A DNA stretch of 33,266 nucleotides from Plasmopara viticola. Lineage: Eukaryota; Oomycota; Peronosporomycetes; Peronosporales; Peronosporaceae. Below are positions 6,438 to 14,900 of this stretch, in pieces. A program made the position numbers and the translations under genes. The first letter of the stretch is position 1; the number at the start of each line of letters is the position of its first letter. The stretch spans positions 1-33,266 of the forward strand of contig MBPM02000292.1 of assembly GCA_001695595.3 (NCBI GenBank), given 5' to 3'. Below the pieces are notes generated by a model that worked only from the letters and a program-made list of their open reading frames with translations, was not told where the DNA came from and searched no databases.

Positions 6438-8350
6438 TAGATAAAAATCCACTAATAAAGCTTAAGTCTTCCACTAAATCGAACGTATTACGTCTCTTTG
6501 GTGATCGTCCAATTTTCACATTTAATGTTCGTACGACAAATTTAGCATTTCATGACCTTACTTCTAGTATGAGCCTACCAGACGGCCTTACGCAACTTTT
6601 AGGTTTAAATCTAAAATTCTGTCCTACACCTTCACCGGCTAAACGCCCCTATTGTGAATATCAGACATCTATTGACCAGCTTATCCGCAGTATTAAAATC
6701 AATACTTTGTTTAAAAGCAGCGGTACATATAATAAACAAATTTATGTACCCAATCCATCCTGGCAACCACCAGAACTCTCGGATAAATTATTTTCACAGT
6801 TTTTACTTAATACAAAAGAAAAATTGGTAGAAAGCATTAAGATCTTTAAGTTTCGTAAACGTAAAAATCTTAATTTTCAACAACGTAAGCTTATTTCGGA
6901 CCTTCGGAATAATAAATCGTTTAAATTTATGGCGACAGATAAAAACCTCGGTCCTGCTGTCATGAACACTGAACAATATATAAGATGGTGTCTTCTCCAT
7001 CTTAAATCAAATGATGTGTATTCTTATGCCACATCATTACCTATCCGCGGTCTTCGTAGAATGATTACTAATTGGCATTCTCGAGCAGTTAAACGCTTTC
7101 CAGAATTAATACGCGATCTTAAGATCGTCACTTATAATTTGGATACAACTGTACCCGCTAGATTTTATGGCATGCCAAAAATCCATAAATCTCCAATGGG
7201 TCTCCGCCCCATTGTTTCCTCTGTTAACTCGCCGTTTCACGGACTTTCCAAATGGTTAGACTTTATGTTACAACCTTATATTAAACGGTGTAGCCATATA
7301 TTAACCAGCTCTAAAGAGTTACTCAGTCAATTAAAATCTTTAACGTTGCCTACTGGCTGTTTTCTTGTGTCTTGGGATGCCCAAACACTTTATACTTCCA
7401 TACCAAACGATAAAGGTTTATTAGCCATCTCTTGGTGGCTCCGCGACGATAAATACCGCGATATCATTCTTGAAGGGTTAAAACTCCTCATGACTCATAA
7501 TTGGTTTGAATTTGGTGATACTTTTTGGCGCCAAACTCATGGTGCAGCTATGGGTACACCCGTCGCACCCAGTTATGCGAACCTTTACCTGGGATATTAT
7601 GAACTTAACGTAATATTCCCAATGTTTAAATCCGAATTAGTGTTTTATACTCGCTATATAGACGATGTTTTCCACATTTTTCGATTTAATCCAGATCAAC
7701 CGTGGTATTTTAACCGCTTTATTGCAATGATGTACCGTACCTTTCCCGGTGTCTCTTGGTCACCGACTAGTCGTATCACTGAAATTTATATGACTACATT
7801 ACCACTTACGGTAGATTTCTTAGATCTCACCCTTACGATCTCTGATAACATCATACACACCAGAACATTTCAAAAAGCGTTAAATCTATATTTATATCCT
7901 ACCCCATCCAGCGCCCACCCGCCTGGTACATTTTCGGGGCTTATAACCGGTTTAATCCGCACTTATTTTAGTCAAAATTCACGACGCCATGACTTTTTAA
8001 CGATCATTCGGCTTTTGTATGCTAGATTGCGTACTCGTGGATTCCCTGCTAAATTTCTCAAACTTCAGTTTGAGAAAGCTTATAATAAATGTAAATGTTC
8101 ACATAGTGTTTCTAATGACAACAACAGAATTTTACCTTTTAAGATTACTTATAATCCTAATGGTCCCTGTCGTGCATCTTTAAAACACTTCTTAAATTTT
8201 CGTCAATTACGTCTTTTAACTATAAAGAAAAAACTAGGTCGGTTACTTATTTGTTATAAGCGACCACCAAATCTTGGCAATATTTTGGTACGAGCTAAAA
8301 TACCAAGTACTTTTAAGCCTAATGCTAAAGAACTTTACCATAAAATATAA
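6281..8350 (+). CDS. Element B ORF2: Penelope-like reverse transcriptase, -1 frame of ORF1
   Basis: This frame codes an RT for telomere-primed copying of the element. The start given is the first codon after a predicted -1 shift, giving about 689 RT-frame residues and a fusion near 969. The first in-frame ATG is at 6569, which would give 593 residues. Sequence upstream of that ATG (NVLRLFGDR, NLAFH) matches the same region of element A, which argues that it is translated. Numbering from 6569, motifs are LLGLNLKFCPTP (about 10-21), TDKNLGP (123-129), RPIVSS (213-218), catalytic Asp270 in WDAQTLYTSIP, GAAMGTPVAP (325-334), and YIDD (363-366) with catalytic Asp365-366. The C-terminal ILVRAKIPS stretch is typical of PLE RTs, and the protein stops about 15 residues later with no GIY-YIG endonuclease. 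There is no internal stop, so the gene looks intact. Confidence 0.9.
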   Translation, partial: PPSWVESPKTQQKTRVRRQRRSHWAKQAQARRRFFRKQKRQAKQALKARTQLVDKNPLIKLKSSTKSNVLRLFGDRPIFTFNVRTTNLAFHDLTSSMSLPDGLTQLLGLNLKFCPTPSPAKRPYCEYQTSIDQLIRSIKINTLFKSSGTYNKQIYVPNPSWQPPELSDKLFSQFLLNTKEKLVESIKIFKFRKRKNLNFQQRKLISDLRNNKSFKFMATDKNLGPAVMNTEQYIRWCLLHLKSNDVYSYATSLPIRGLRRMITNWHSRAVKRFPELIRDLKIVTYNLDTTVPARFYGMPKIHKSPMGLRPIVSSVNSPFHGLSKWLDFMLQPYIKRCSHILTSSKELLSQLKSLTLPTGCFLVSWDAQTLYTSIPNDKGLLAISWWLRDDKYRDIILEGLKLLMTHNWFEFGDTFWRQTHGAAMGTPVAPSYANLYLGYYELNVIFPMFKSELVFYTRYIDDVFHIFRFNPDQPWYFNRFIAMMYRTFPGVSWSPTSRITEIYMTTLPLTVDFLDLTLTISDNIIHTRTFQKALNLYLYPTPSSAHPPGTFSGLITGLIRTYFSQNSRRHDFLTIIRLLYARLRTRGFPAKFLKLQFEKAYNKCKCSHSVSNDNNRILPFKITYNPNGPCRASLKHFLNFRQLRLLTIKKKLGRLLICYKRPPNLGNILVRAKIPSTFKPNAKELYHKI

Positions 8351-8869
8351 ACTAGTTAAAAGAATGAATCGGTGATATCACTCTGTGCAGCTAGGTCGCA
8401 AGTGGTCGATAAAATTGGGTTTTACCCCATATTATCGACCAATGTACGACCCGTATCGTAAAGATAGCGTACCACACTGGCGTAATATCTACCGATTCCC
8501 AATCCCGGACCGCGCTGGACCTCACTAAAATATTGATCCCGGGCAGGGAAGACCAATACTTTAGATCATAGGTTCGGTAGCACTTTTTAGGAGCCCATCG
8601 AATAATTACCTTGGTTTTACTTACCCGTAGTGGGAAGTTACCGTCAGTGTATATTTAAATACAGTGATATCGTCTTGTACCTATACCTGCCCGTGGACCC
8701 TCACGTACAATTCGTAATTTCTGGACTTCAAAAATATTATTAAAAATATTATTAATAAAAAAAGTTATTAATACAAAATATTATTAATACAAAATTTTAT
8801 CAATAGACGATATTATTAATATTATTGACGATTACTTAACTATGACACTATTTTGAGACAGTGACTTCG
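8351..8869 (+). other. Element B 3' region after ORF2, non-coding
   Basis: No gene is visible here. A strong hairpin lies at 8404-8440 and a very AT-rich run of TATTATTAATA-type repeats at about 8725-8840. The rest is unremarkable. It is presumably the 3' untranslated part of the element RNA before the right pLTR. Element A has no counterpart, because its ORF2 runs straight into its right pLTR. Confidence 0.6.
8404..8440 (+). other. RNA hairpin in element B 3' region
   Basis: An outer stem GGTCGATAA/TTATCGACC (8404-8412/8432-8440) and an inner stem TGGG/CCCA (8416-8419/8426-8429) form one long hairpin. It is downstream of the RT stop. It could be a recognition or packaging structure, but no function is shown. 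Confidence 0.7.
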
Positions 8870-8894
8870 GGCCCGGGTATTTTATATCCGGGCC
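8870..8894 (+). other. GC-rich hairpin flush against the 3' pLTR
   Basis: A perfect 7-bp stem GGCCCGG/CCGGGCC (8870-8876/8888-8894) has an 11-nt AT-rich loop. Its 3' arm ends exactly where TAAACCCTAAACCC begins, so it marks the left edge of the right pLTR. It stands out from its AT-rich surroundings. Confidence 0.75.
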
Positions 8895-9496
8895 TAAACC
8901 CTAAACCCATTACCTCTAAAAATTATTCACTGTCACTCTTTCATAGTGTCACACCCTGGAATCTTATATAATGACCATCATTCCGAGTGACCTTCACTCT
9001 CCTTTTTCGGTAACAAATAAAGTCATTTGCAACCAAAATTGTGATTTGGTATCAAATTTGTTACTCATTTGTGACACATTAGTCCTGTCCAAATTTGGTT
9101 CTTTGAACCCATATTTGGTTAATTGCGACAAAATCGTGTCGATTTGGTCGATACAGAAGTTTGTTACTTTCGTACTTCTTATTGGTACTTAATGATTTTT
9201 ATCTTAGAAATTTCGAGAAAAATATCATTCTGCGTCAAATTTTCCCAGGAATCTGATTTACGGTATGACGTTTAAATTGTATGTGATTTAAGCGTTTATT
9301 TCAAGCCCGCTTAAAAAATGAGTGGCTGATAATAACCGTAATTACACGTGGGTATTTCTCACTGATGAAGGCCTCCCAGCCGAAAGGTTAAGTTCACATT
9401 TGAATTTCCTTTGAGATACGTGTTACTAAACATACATTGGTTTTCAAAGGGAAGGTGAACTATGTCTGCCTCGGTAGACTCCACCCTAAACCCTAA
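8895..9496 (+). repeat. Element B right terminal direct repeat (pLTR), 3' end
   Basis: This copy of the left pLTR is preceded by TAAACCCTAAACCC (8895-8908). It includes the hammerhead, a second copy of the ORF1 start codon at 9462, and the first codons of ORF1. At 9484-9496 the coding copy of CCCTAAACCCTAA passes directly into CCCTAAA repeats, so the junction lies within shared telomere-like sequence. The duplicated ORF1 start here leads quickly to a stop and is not a gene. Confidence 0.92.
9345..9422 (+). ncRNA. Type I hammerhead ribozyme, element B right pLTR
   Basis: This is an identical copy of the left ribozyme, shifted by 4020 bp. CTGATGA lies at 9362-9368 and predicted cleavage is between 9411 and 9412. 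RNA between the two cleavage sites would be 4020 nt. Confidence 0.86.
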
Positions 9497-9672
9497 ACCC
9501 TAAACCCTAAACCCTAAACCCTAAACCCTAAACCCTAAACCCTAAACCCTAAACCCTAAACCCTAAACCCTAAACCCTAAACCCTAAACCCTAAACCCTA
9601 AACTAAACTAAACCCTAAACCCTAAACCCTAAACCCTAAACCCTAAACCCTAAACCCTAAACCCTAAACCCT
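9483..9672. repeat. Third (innermost) telomere tract
   Basis: About 26 copies of CCCTAAA in the same orientation, with a short imperfect patch (AAACTAAACTAAA) near 9600. The tract fades at 9672 into AT-rich sequence with a few scattered AAACCC/AAACCTT remnants up to about 9760. It marks the chromosome end to which element B was attached. Confidence 0.94.
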
Positions 9673-10480
9673 TCACTAATAGCTATATCTTTAAACCTTA
9701 GATTAAAAACCCCTTTACCCTTTATTCCAAATTTAAACCCTTATTCTATTATCAAACCTTAAATAATATGTGGTGAGTCGCAATCTTGCTTTACCTGTCA
9801 TACTTCACATATATTTACGCAGAATAGCATGTACCGAAGTCATCGGCTTGAACGGAGGCTAAGTCTTACAGGTCAGAATTTAAATCAAAGTGTGAATGAT
9901 TTGAGAGAATAGGTCCCAAGGAATTTTTGCGCCTCTACCACACGACTTCTTTTCTCAATTTTCCTCCAAGTACCCAAGTCAAGTTGACCAAGCCCCAAGC
10001 TAGCCGTGATGAACTCAACTAGCAATCAAAGCCTCCCCAGTGGCCCCTCGACCAAGACGGCTTGACCGGAGTCGGAGACGGTCGTTGCCAGGGCTCGAGA
10101 AGGTGACAGGCGGCTTGGGCCAAATCTTAATTCAGTCGCTGCGGTTGAATATCCTTTGGTCATGGCAACACATAATGACAGCGCGTCAAAGTTTGATGCG
10201 GGGGCTGCAGCTACAATCTCGCCTTCTGCACTCCAGACACGGCCTCACATCTTGCGACGATGCCAGTTTCTTCAGCTCTGTTATTACCGGCATTGACTTT
10301 ATGCCCACCCTAAGCTAGCCCAAGAGCGCCAGCTAGTGGTTCCAGCTCTTCACCGAGCGCTATCCTAACGCAAGCCACTTCGAGCGAGGACACGTCTGCC
10401 CAGCGTAGTCGACTCCAAAAGCGTTCTGCTGAACAACTTGTCGCAAGGCAGCCCCCAAACGTACGTGTCGCTCTCCAGCC
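9673..10480. other. Subtelomeric stretch with no identifiable gene
   Basis: The first ~100 bp hold decayed telomere-like fragments. From about 9990 the base composition becomes more GC-rich, and several short overlapping open frames appear on both strands (for example 10040-10318 plus). None has a recognisable domain. Part of this may be the decayed 5' end of the chromodomain/protease pseudogene that follows. A possible start at ATG 10010 runs only 18 codons before a stop. Confidence 0.4.
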
Positions 10481-11414
10481 ATTGTCGAAGTTGTCAAGAT
10501 CGAGGCTATCGACGATCGCCGGGGTCCCGCTGACGAGTACGAGTATCATGTCTGTTAGGTAGATTCTTCGGAGCTTTATTGGCTCCCTCGCAAGCATCTC
10601 GTCGAAGATGTAATCAAGGATCTCTCGACATTGTGGATAGATACTTCACACGCCACCCGGGTCTCGACATTGGCCATCAAGGCTTTGTAGCCCGAGACTG
10701 TCGCGCCATCCTTGCCATTGCCGACAATGAGGATAACTCATGCGTCGTGCACGCCATCCAAATTGCATTTGAGCTTATGGGAATCCCCGATCCAAGTCGA
10801 AAGCTACCCAAAGTATGGCAAGACTATGTAAACCAAGCCAAGCCAAGCTCGTTGGCGTTGATATGACCAATGACTTCCGGAATATCGACCAGATCGTTCG
10901 TTACTGTCGTCAAGCCGTCCCTGAGTCAGGATGGAGCATTCATCTGCCTCAACTTCGCTGTAACCTCTTCGACGTCAATGGTGCAGGATACCTTGCAATC
11001 GCTCGACGGGTGCTTCCTATGCCAAACGTCGTTCTTGCCCGTGATGTATACCTTATTGGAGTGTACAAGAAGAACATGCGAGGTCACTGCTTCGCTATGC
11101 AGGTCAATGATCAAGGTGAAGTGATTATCTGCGAAAATAGCATCAATACTGGTCTCAGTGAGAACTTATGCTTTCGAACCATTAGTTTTATACAACCAAT
11201 AAAGGTGTTTGTCACATCCAACGACTGGAAGTCTACCTCAAATTTAGCTTATAGGCATGTGGCAAATCTGTATATTATTATTCGACGAAGGCATCGAGAA
11301 GTGTACGTCGTACTCGGTGGTACAGACTACTTGACTTCGGCCAAGCTGTCGTTAAAGAGTGACCGTTTTCATTCGCTTAAAATATGCTTTAAGCCTGGGC
11401 AAGAGCGAGAATGA
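10481..11414 (+). pseudogene. Broken gene: chromodomain-like plus papain-like cysteine-protease-like segments
   Basis: Three reading frames read in series give one plausible protein. At 10481-10615 a chromodomain-like segment runs from VEVVKIEAIDDRRG to EYEYHVC, then a TAG stop (10556), then VDSSELYWLPRKHLVEDV. The stop sits where chromodomains carry a conserved Trp, so a TGG-to-TAG change is likely. The frame then shifts near 10615 and continues as DIVDRYFTRHP and a segment with NSCVVHAIQ (possible catalytic Cys). It shifts again in the overlap 10815-10866 into a 199-codon frame ending at 11414, with GHCFAM (possible His) and then ICENS (possible Asn). Order Cys-His-Asn and spacing suggest a papain-like fold (C39, papain or OTU type); this is an inference from motifs only. 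It is probably a decayed mobile-element or host gene, inactive as it stands. Confidence 0.5.
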
Positions 11415-11675
11415 GCCAAGACATCGTCCGACAACGCGCAAAGTGCACCCGAGACGAATGTACACCTTTTTCCAATTCGTCGCACGAGAGCTACTACCTA
11501 CTTTCTGTTATGTTAATTTTTTGTATGGATAGCTTTGTTTGTGTTGAGAACTGCTTGTGCTGAGGGGGCAAGTCTTGGAGTGTTCAACTTAGGCCAAATG
11601 ATCTTGAAGTATTGAGTGTAGCTATCGCAAAAAAATGTATGATCGGAAATCTTGCACCACCATATATATCAGAGC
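11415..11675. other. Intergenic, nothing identified
   Basis: No coding frame of note, no repeat and no RNA motif are visible between the broken gene and the tRNA-like remnant. Confidence 0.5.
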
Positions 11676-11752
11676 AGGGGACCGAATTCTCGATCTTGAG
11701 CGTGTTAAGCTTACATCCTAACCACTACACCTCCTAACCACTAGACAACACC
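11676..11752 (-). pseudogene. tRNA-Val(AAC)-like pseudogene with duplicated D-arm
   Basis: Read on the minus strand from 11752, GGTGTTGTCTAGTGGTTAGG resembles a tRNA 5' half with an A-box. About 16 bp on, GTGTAGTGGTTAGGATG repeats the D-arm. Then AAGCTTAACACGCT gives a 7-nt anticodon loop TTAACAC, anticodon AAC (Val). The T-arm region GAGAATTCGGTCCCC is a damaged B-box. No matching 3' acceptor strand follows. It could be a decayed tRNA gene or the head of a tRNA-derived SINE. It is unlikely to be functional. Confidence 0.55.
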
Positions 11753-11904
11753 GAAATTCGGCTTACAGTTATTTACACACATACAAAAATTTGTAATAAT
11801 GACTGTCTTCGAACCGCACTCCATTTGCTTTTAGCATCATCACCTAATGTTTTATCTTCGCTCTAGGGAAAGGTCATGAGAAACTTAATGTTCATTTTGT
11901 CTAG
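11753..11904. other. Short boundary region before the satellite, nothing identified
   Basis: About 150 bp without a recognisable gene. The last ~60 bp contain pieces vaguely like satellite (GGAAAGGTCATGAG), possibly a decayed edge monomer. Confidence 0.4.
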
Positions 11905-14900
11905 ACCAATGCGTCTGTGCATGTCTAGATCGATAGAAAGGACGTATTTTTGGCGGTACACCGTCTCAGTGCTCCAACAGAATGATTATACACTCCGTTG
12001 TGGCTCTATTCCAACTGTGCATGTCTAAAGCGATAGAAAGGACGTATCTTTGGCCGTACAACGTCACAGCCCTCCAACCGAATTAAAATACACTTCGTTG
12101 TGGCTCTATTGCATCTGCGCATGTCTAGAGCGATAGAAAGGACGTATTTTTTGGCAGTATACTGTCTCAGCGCTCCAACAGAATGATTATACACTTCGTC
12201 GTGGCTCTGTTCAATCTGTGCATGTCCAAAGCGATAGAAAGGACGTATCTTTGGCCGTACAACGTCTCAGCCCTCCAATAGAATGTTAATACAATCGTTG
12301 TGGCTCTATTGCATTTGTGCATGTCTAGATCAATAAAAGGACGTGTCTGTGGCCGTACAACGTCTTAGCGCTCCAAAAGAATGATAATACACTTCGTTGT
12401 GGCTCAATTGCATATGTGCATGTCTAGATCGATAGAAAGGACGTATTTTTGGCCGTACAACGTCTCAGTGCTCCAACAGAATGATTATACAGTTCGTTAT
12501 GGCTCTATTCCATCTGTGCATGTCTAGAGCGATAGAAAGGACGTAATTGTGGCCGTACAACATCTCAGCACTCCAACAGAATGTTAATACACTTCTTTGT
12601 GGCTCTATTGCATCTGTGCATGTCTAGAGCGATAGAAAGGACGTTTGTTTTGGCAGTAAACTGTCTCAGCGCTCCAACACAATGATTATACACTTCGTCG
12701 TGGCTCTATTCAATCTGTGCATGTCTAAAGCGATAGAAAGGACGTATCTTTGTCCGTACAACGTCTCAGCCCTCCAACAGAATGTTAATACAATTTGTTG
12801 TGGCTCTATTGCATCTGTGCATGTCTAGATCAATAAAAGGACGTGTCTGTGGCCGTACAACGTCTTAGCGCTCCAAAAGAATGATAATACACTTCGTTGT
12901 GGCTCTATTGCATCGGTGCACGTCTAGATCGATAGAAAGGACGTATTTTTGGCTGTACAACGTGTCAGTACTCCAACAGAATGATTATACAGTTCGTTGT
13001 GGCTCTATTCCATTCGTGCATGTCATTAAAAATGAAAGGACGTGTCTGTGGCCGTACAATGTCTTAGCGCTCCAACAGAATGATTATACACTTCTTTGTG
13101 GCTCTGCCCAATCCTTGCATGTGTAAAGCGATAGAAAGGACGTATTTTTGGCAGTTAAACGTCTCATCGCTCCAATAGAATGATGATACACCTCGTTGTG
13201 GCTCTATTGCATCTGTACATGGCTAGAGCGATAGATAGAACGTATTTTTGGCCGTACAATGTCTCAGTGCTCCAACAGAATGATTATACACTTCGTTGCA
13301 GCTCTATTCCATCTGTGCATGTCTATAGCGATAGAAAGGACGTAATTTTGGCCGTACAACATCTCAGCGCTCCAATAGAATGACCATACTCTTCGTTGTG
13401 GCTCTATTGCACTGTGCATGTCTAGAACGATAGAAAAGACGTATTTTTGGCGGTAAACTGTCTCAGTGCTCCAACAGAATGATTATACACTTCGTTGTGG
13501 CTCTATTACAACTGTGCATATCTAAAGCGATAAATAGGACTTATCTTTGACTGTACAACGTCTGAGCCCTCCAACAGATTGTTAATACAATTCGTTGTGG
13601 CTTTATTGCATCTGTGCATGTCTTGAGGGAGAGAAAGGACGTATTTTGGCAGTAAACTGTCTCAGTGCTTCAACAGAATGATTGTACACTTCGTCGTGGC
13701 CCTATTAAATCTGTACATGTCATCAGCAATAGAAATGACGTATCTTTGGCCGTACAACGTCTCAGCCCTCCAACAGAATGTTAATACAATTCGTTGTGGC
13801 GATATTTCATTTTTACATGTCTAGAGCAATAAAAAGGACGTGTCTGTGGCAGTAAACTGTCTCAGTGCTCCAACAGAATGATTATACACTTCGTCGTGGC
13901 CCTATTCAATCTGTACATGTCTAGATCAATACAAAGACGTGTCTGTGGCCGTACAACGTCTTAGCGCTCCAACAGAATGATTATACACTTCGTTGCGGCT
14001 CTATTGCTTCTGTGCATGTCTAGATCGATAGAAAGGATGTATTTTTGGCTGTACAACGTCTCGGTGCTCCAACAGAATGATTAAACAGTTCGTTGTGGCT
14101 CTATTCCATCTGTGCATGTCATGAGCAATATAAAGGACGTTTCTGTGGCCGTAGAATGTCTTAGCGCTCCAACAGAATGATTATACACTTCGTTGTGGCT
14201 CTATTCAATCAGTGCATGTCTAAAGCGATAGAAAGGACGTATTTTTTGCAGAAAAACGTCTCATCGCTCCAACAGAATGATCATACACTTCGTTGTGGCT
14301 CTACTGCATCTTTACATGTTAAGAGCGATAGAAAGGACGTGTTTTTGGCGGTAAACTGTCTCAATGCTCCAACAGAATGATTTACACTTCGTTGTGGCTC
14401 TATTCCAACTGTGCATATCTAAAGCGATAGAAAGGACTTATCTTTGGCCGTACACTGTCTCAGCCCTCCACCAGAATGTTAATACAAGTCGTTGTGGCTC
14501 TATTACATCTGTGCATGTCTAGAGCAATAGAAAGAACGTATCTGTGGCCGTACAACGTCTCAGCGCTCCAACAGAATGATAATACACTTCGTTGTGGCTC
14601 TATTGCATCTGTGCATATCTAAAGCGATAGAAAGACGTATTCTTGGTCGTACACTGTCTCAGCCCTCCGACAGAATGTTAATACAAGTCGTTGAGGCTCT
14701 ATTACATCTGTGCATGTCATGAGCAATAGAAAGACCGTGTCTGTGGCCGTATAACGTCTCAGCCCTCCAACAGAATGTTTATACACTTCGTTGTGGCTCT
14801 ACTGCATCTGTGCATGTTTAAAACGATAGAAGGGACGTAACCTTGGCCGTACACTGTCTCAGTGATCCAATAGAATGATTATACACTTTGTCGTGGCTCT

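Larger units (their letters stand above)
4875..9496 (+). mobile_element. Element B: second telomere-attached Penelope-like retroelement
   Basis: This element has the same architecture as element A but a clearly different sequence. The order is left pLTR (about 4875-5476) with hammerhead, ORF1 (5442-6437), RT ORF2 in the -1 frame (to 8350), a 3' region with hairpins (8351-8894), and right pLTR (8895-9496) with a second hammerhead. It then joins a telomere tract. The two pLTR copies look identical over about 590 bp by line-by-line comparison, so the element is young or its repeats are templated from each other. Codon use is more AT-rich than in element A. No endonuclease domain is present. Confidence 0.88.

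Noticed and set aside
6102..6519. Several minus-strand frames opposite the element B ORF1 basic tail
   Set aside because: They are antisense reflections of the Lys/Pro-rich tail with no conserved features.
10310..10597. 95-codon minus-strand frame opposite the broken gene
   Set aside because: No recognisable motif, and it overlaps the chromodomain-like coding sequence read on the plus strand.
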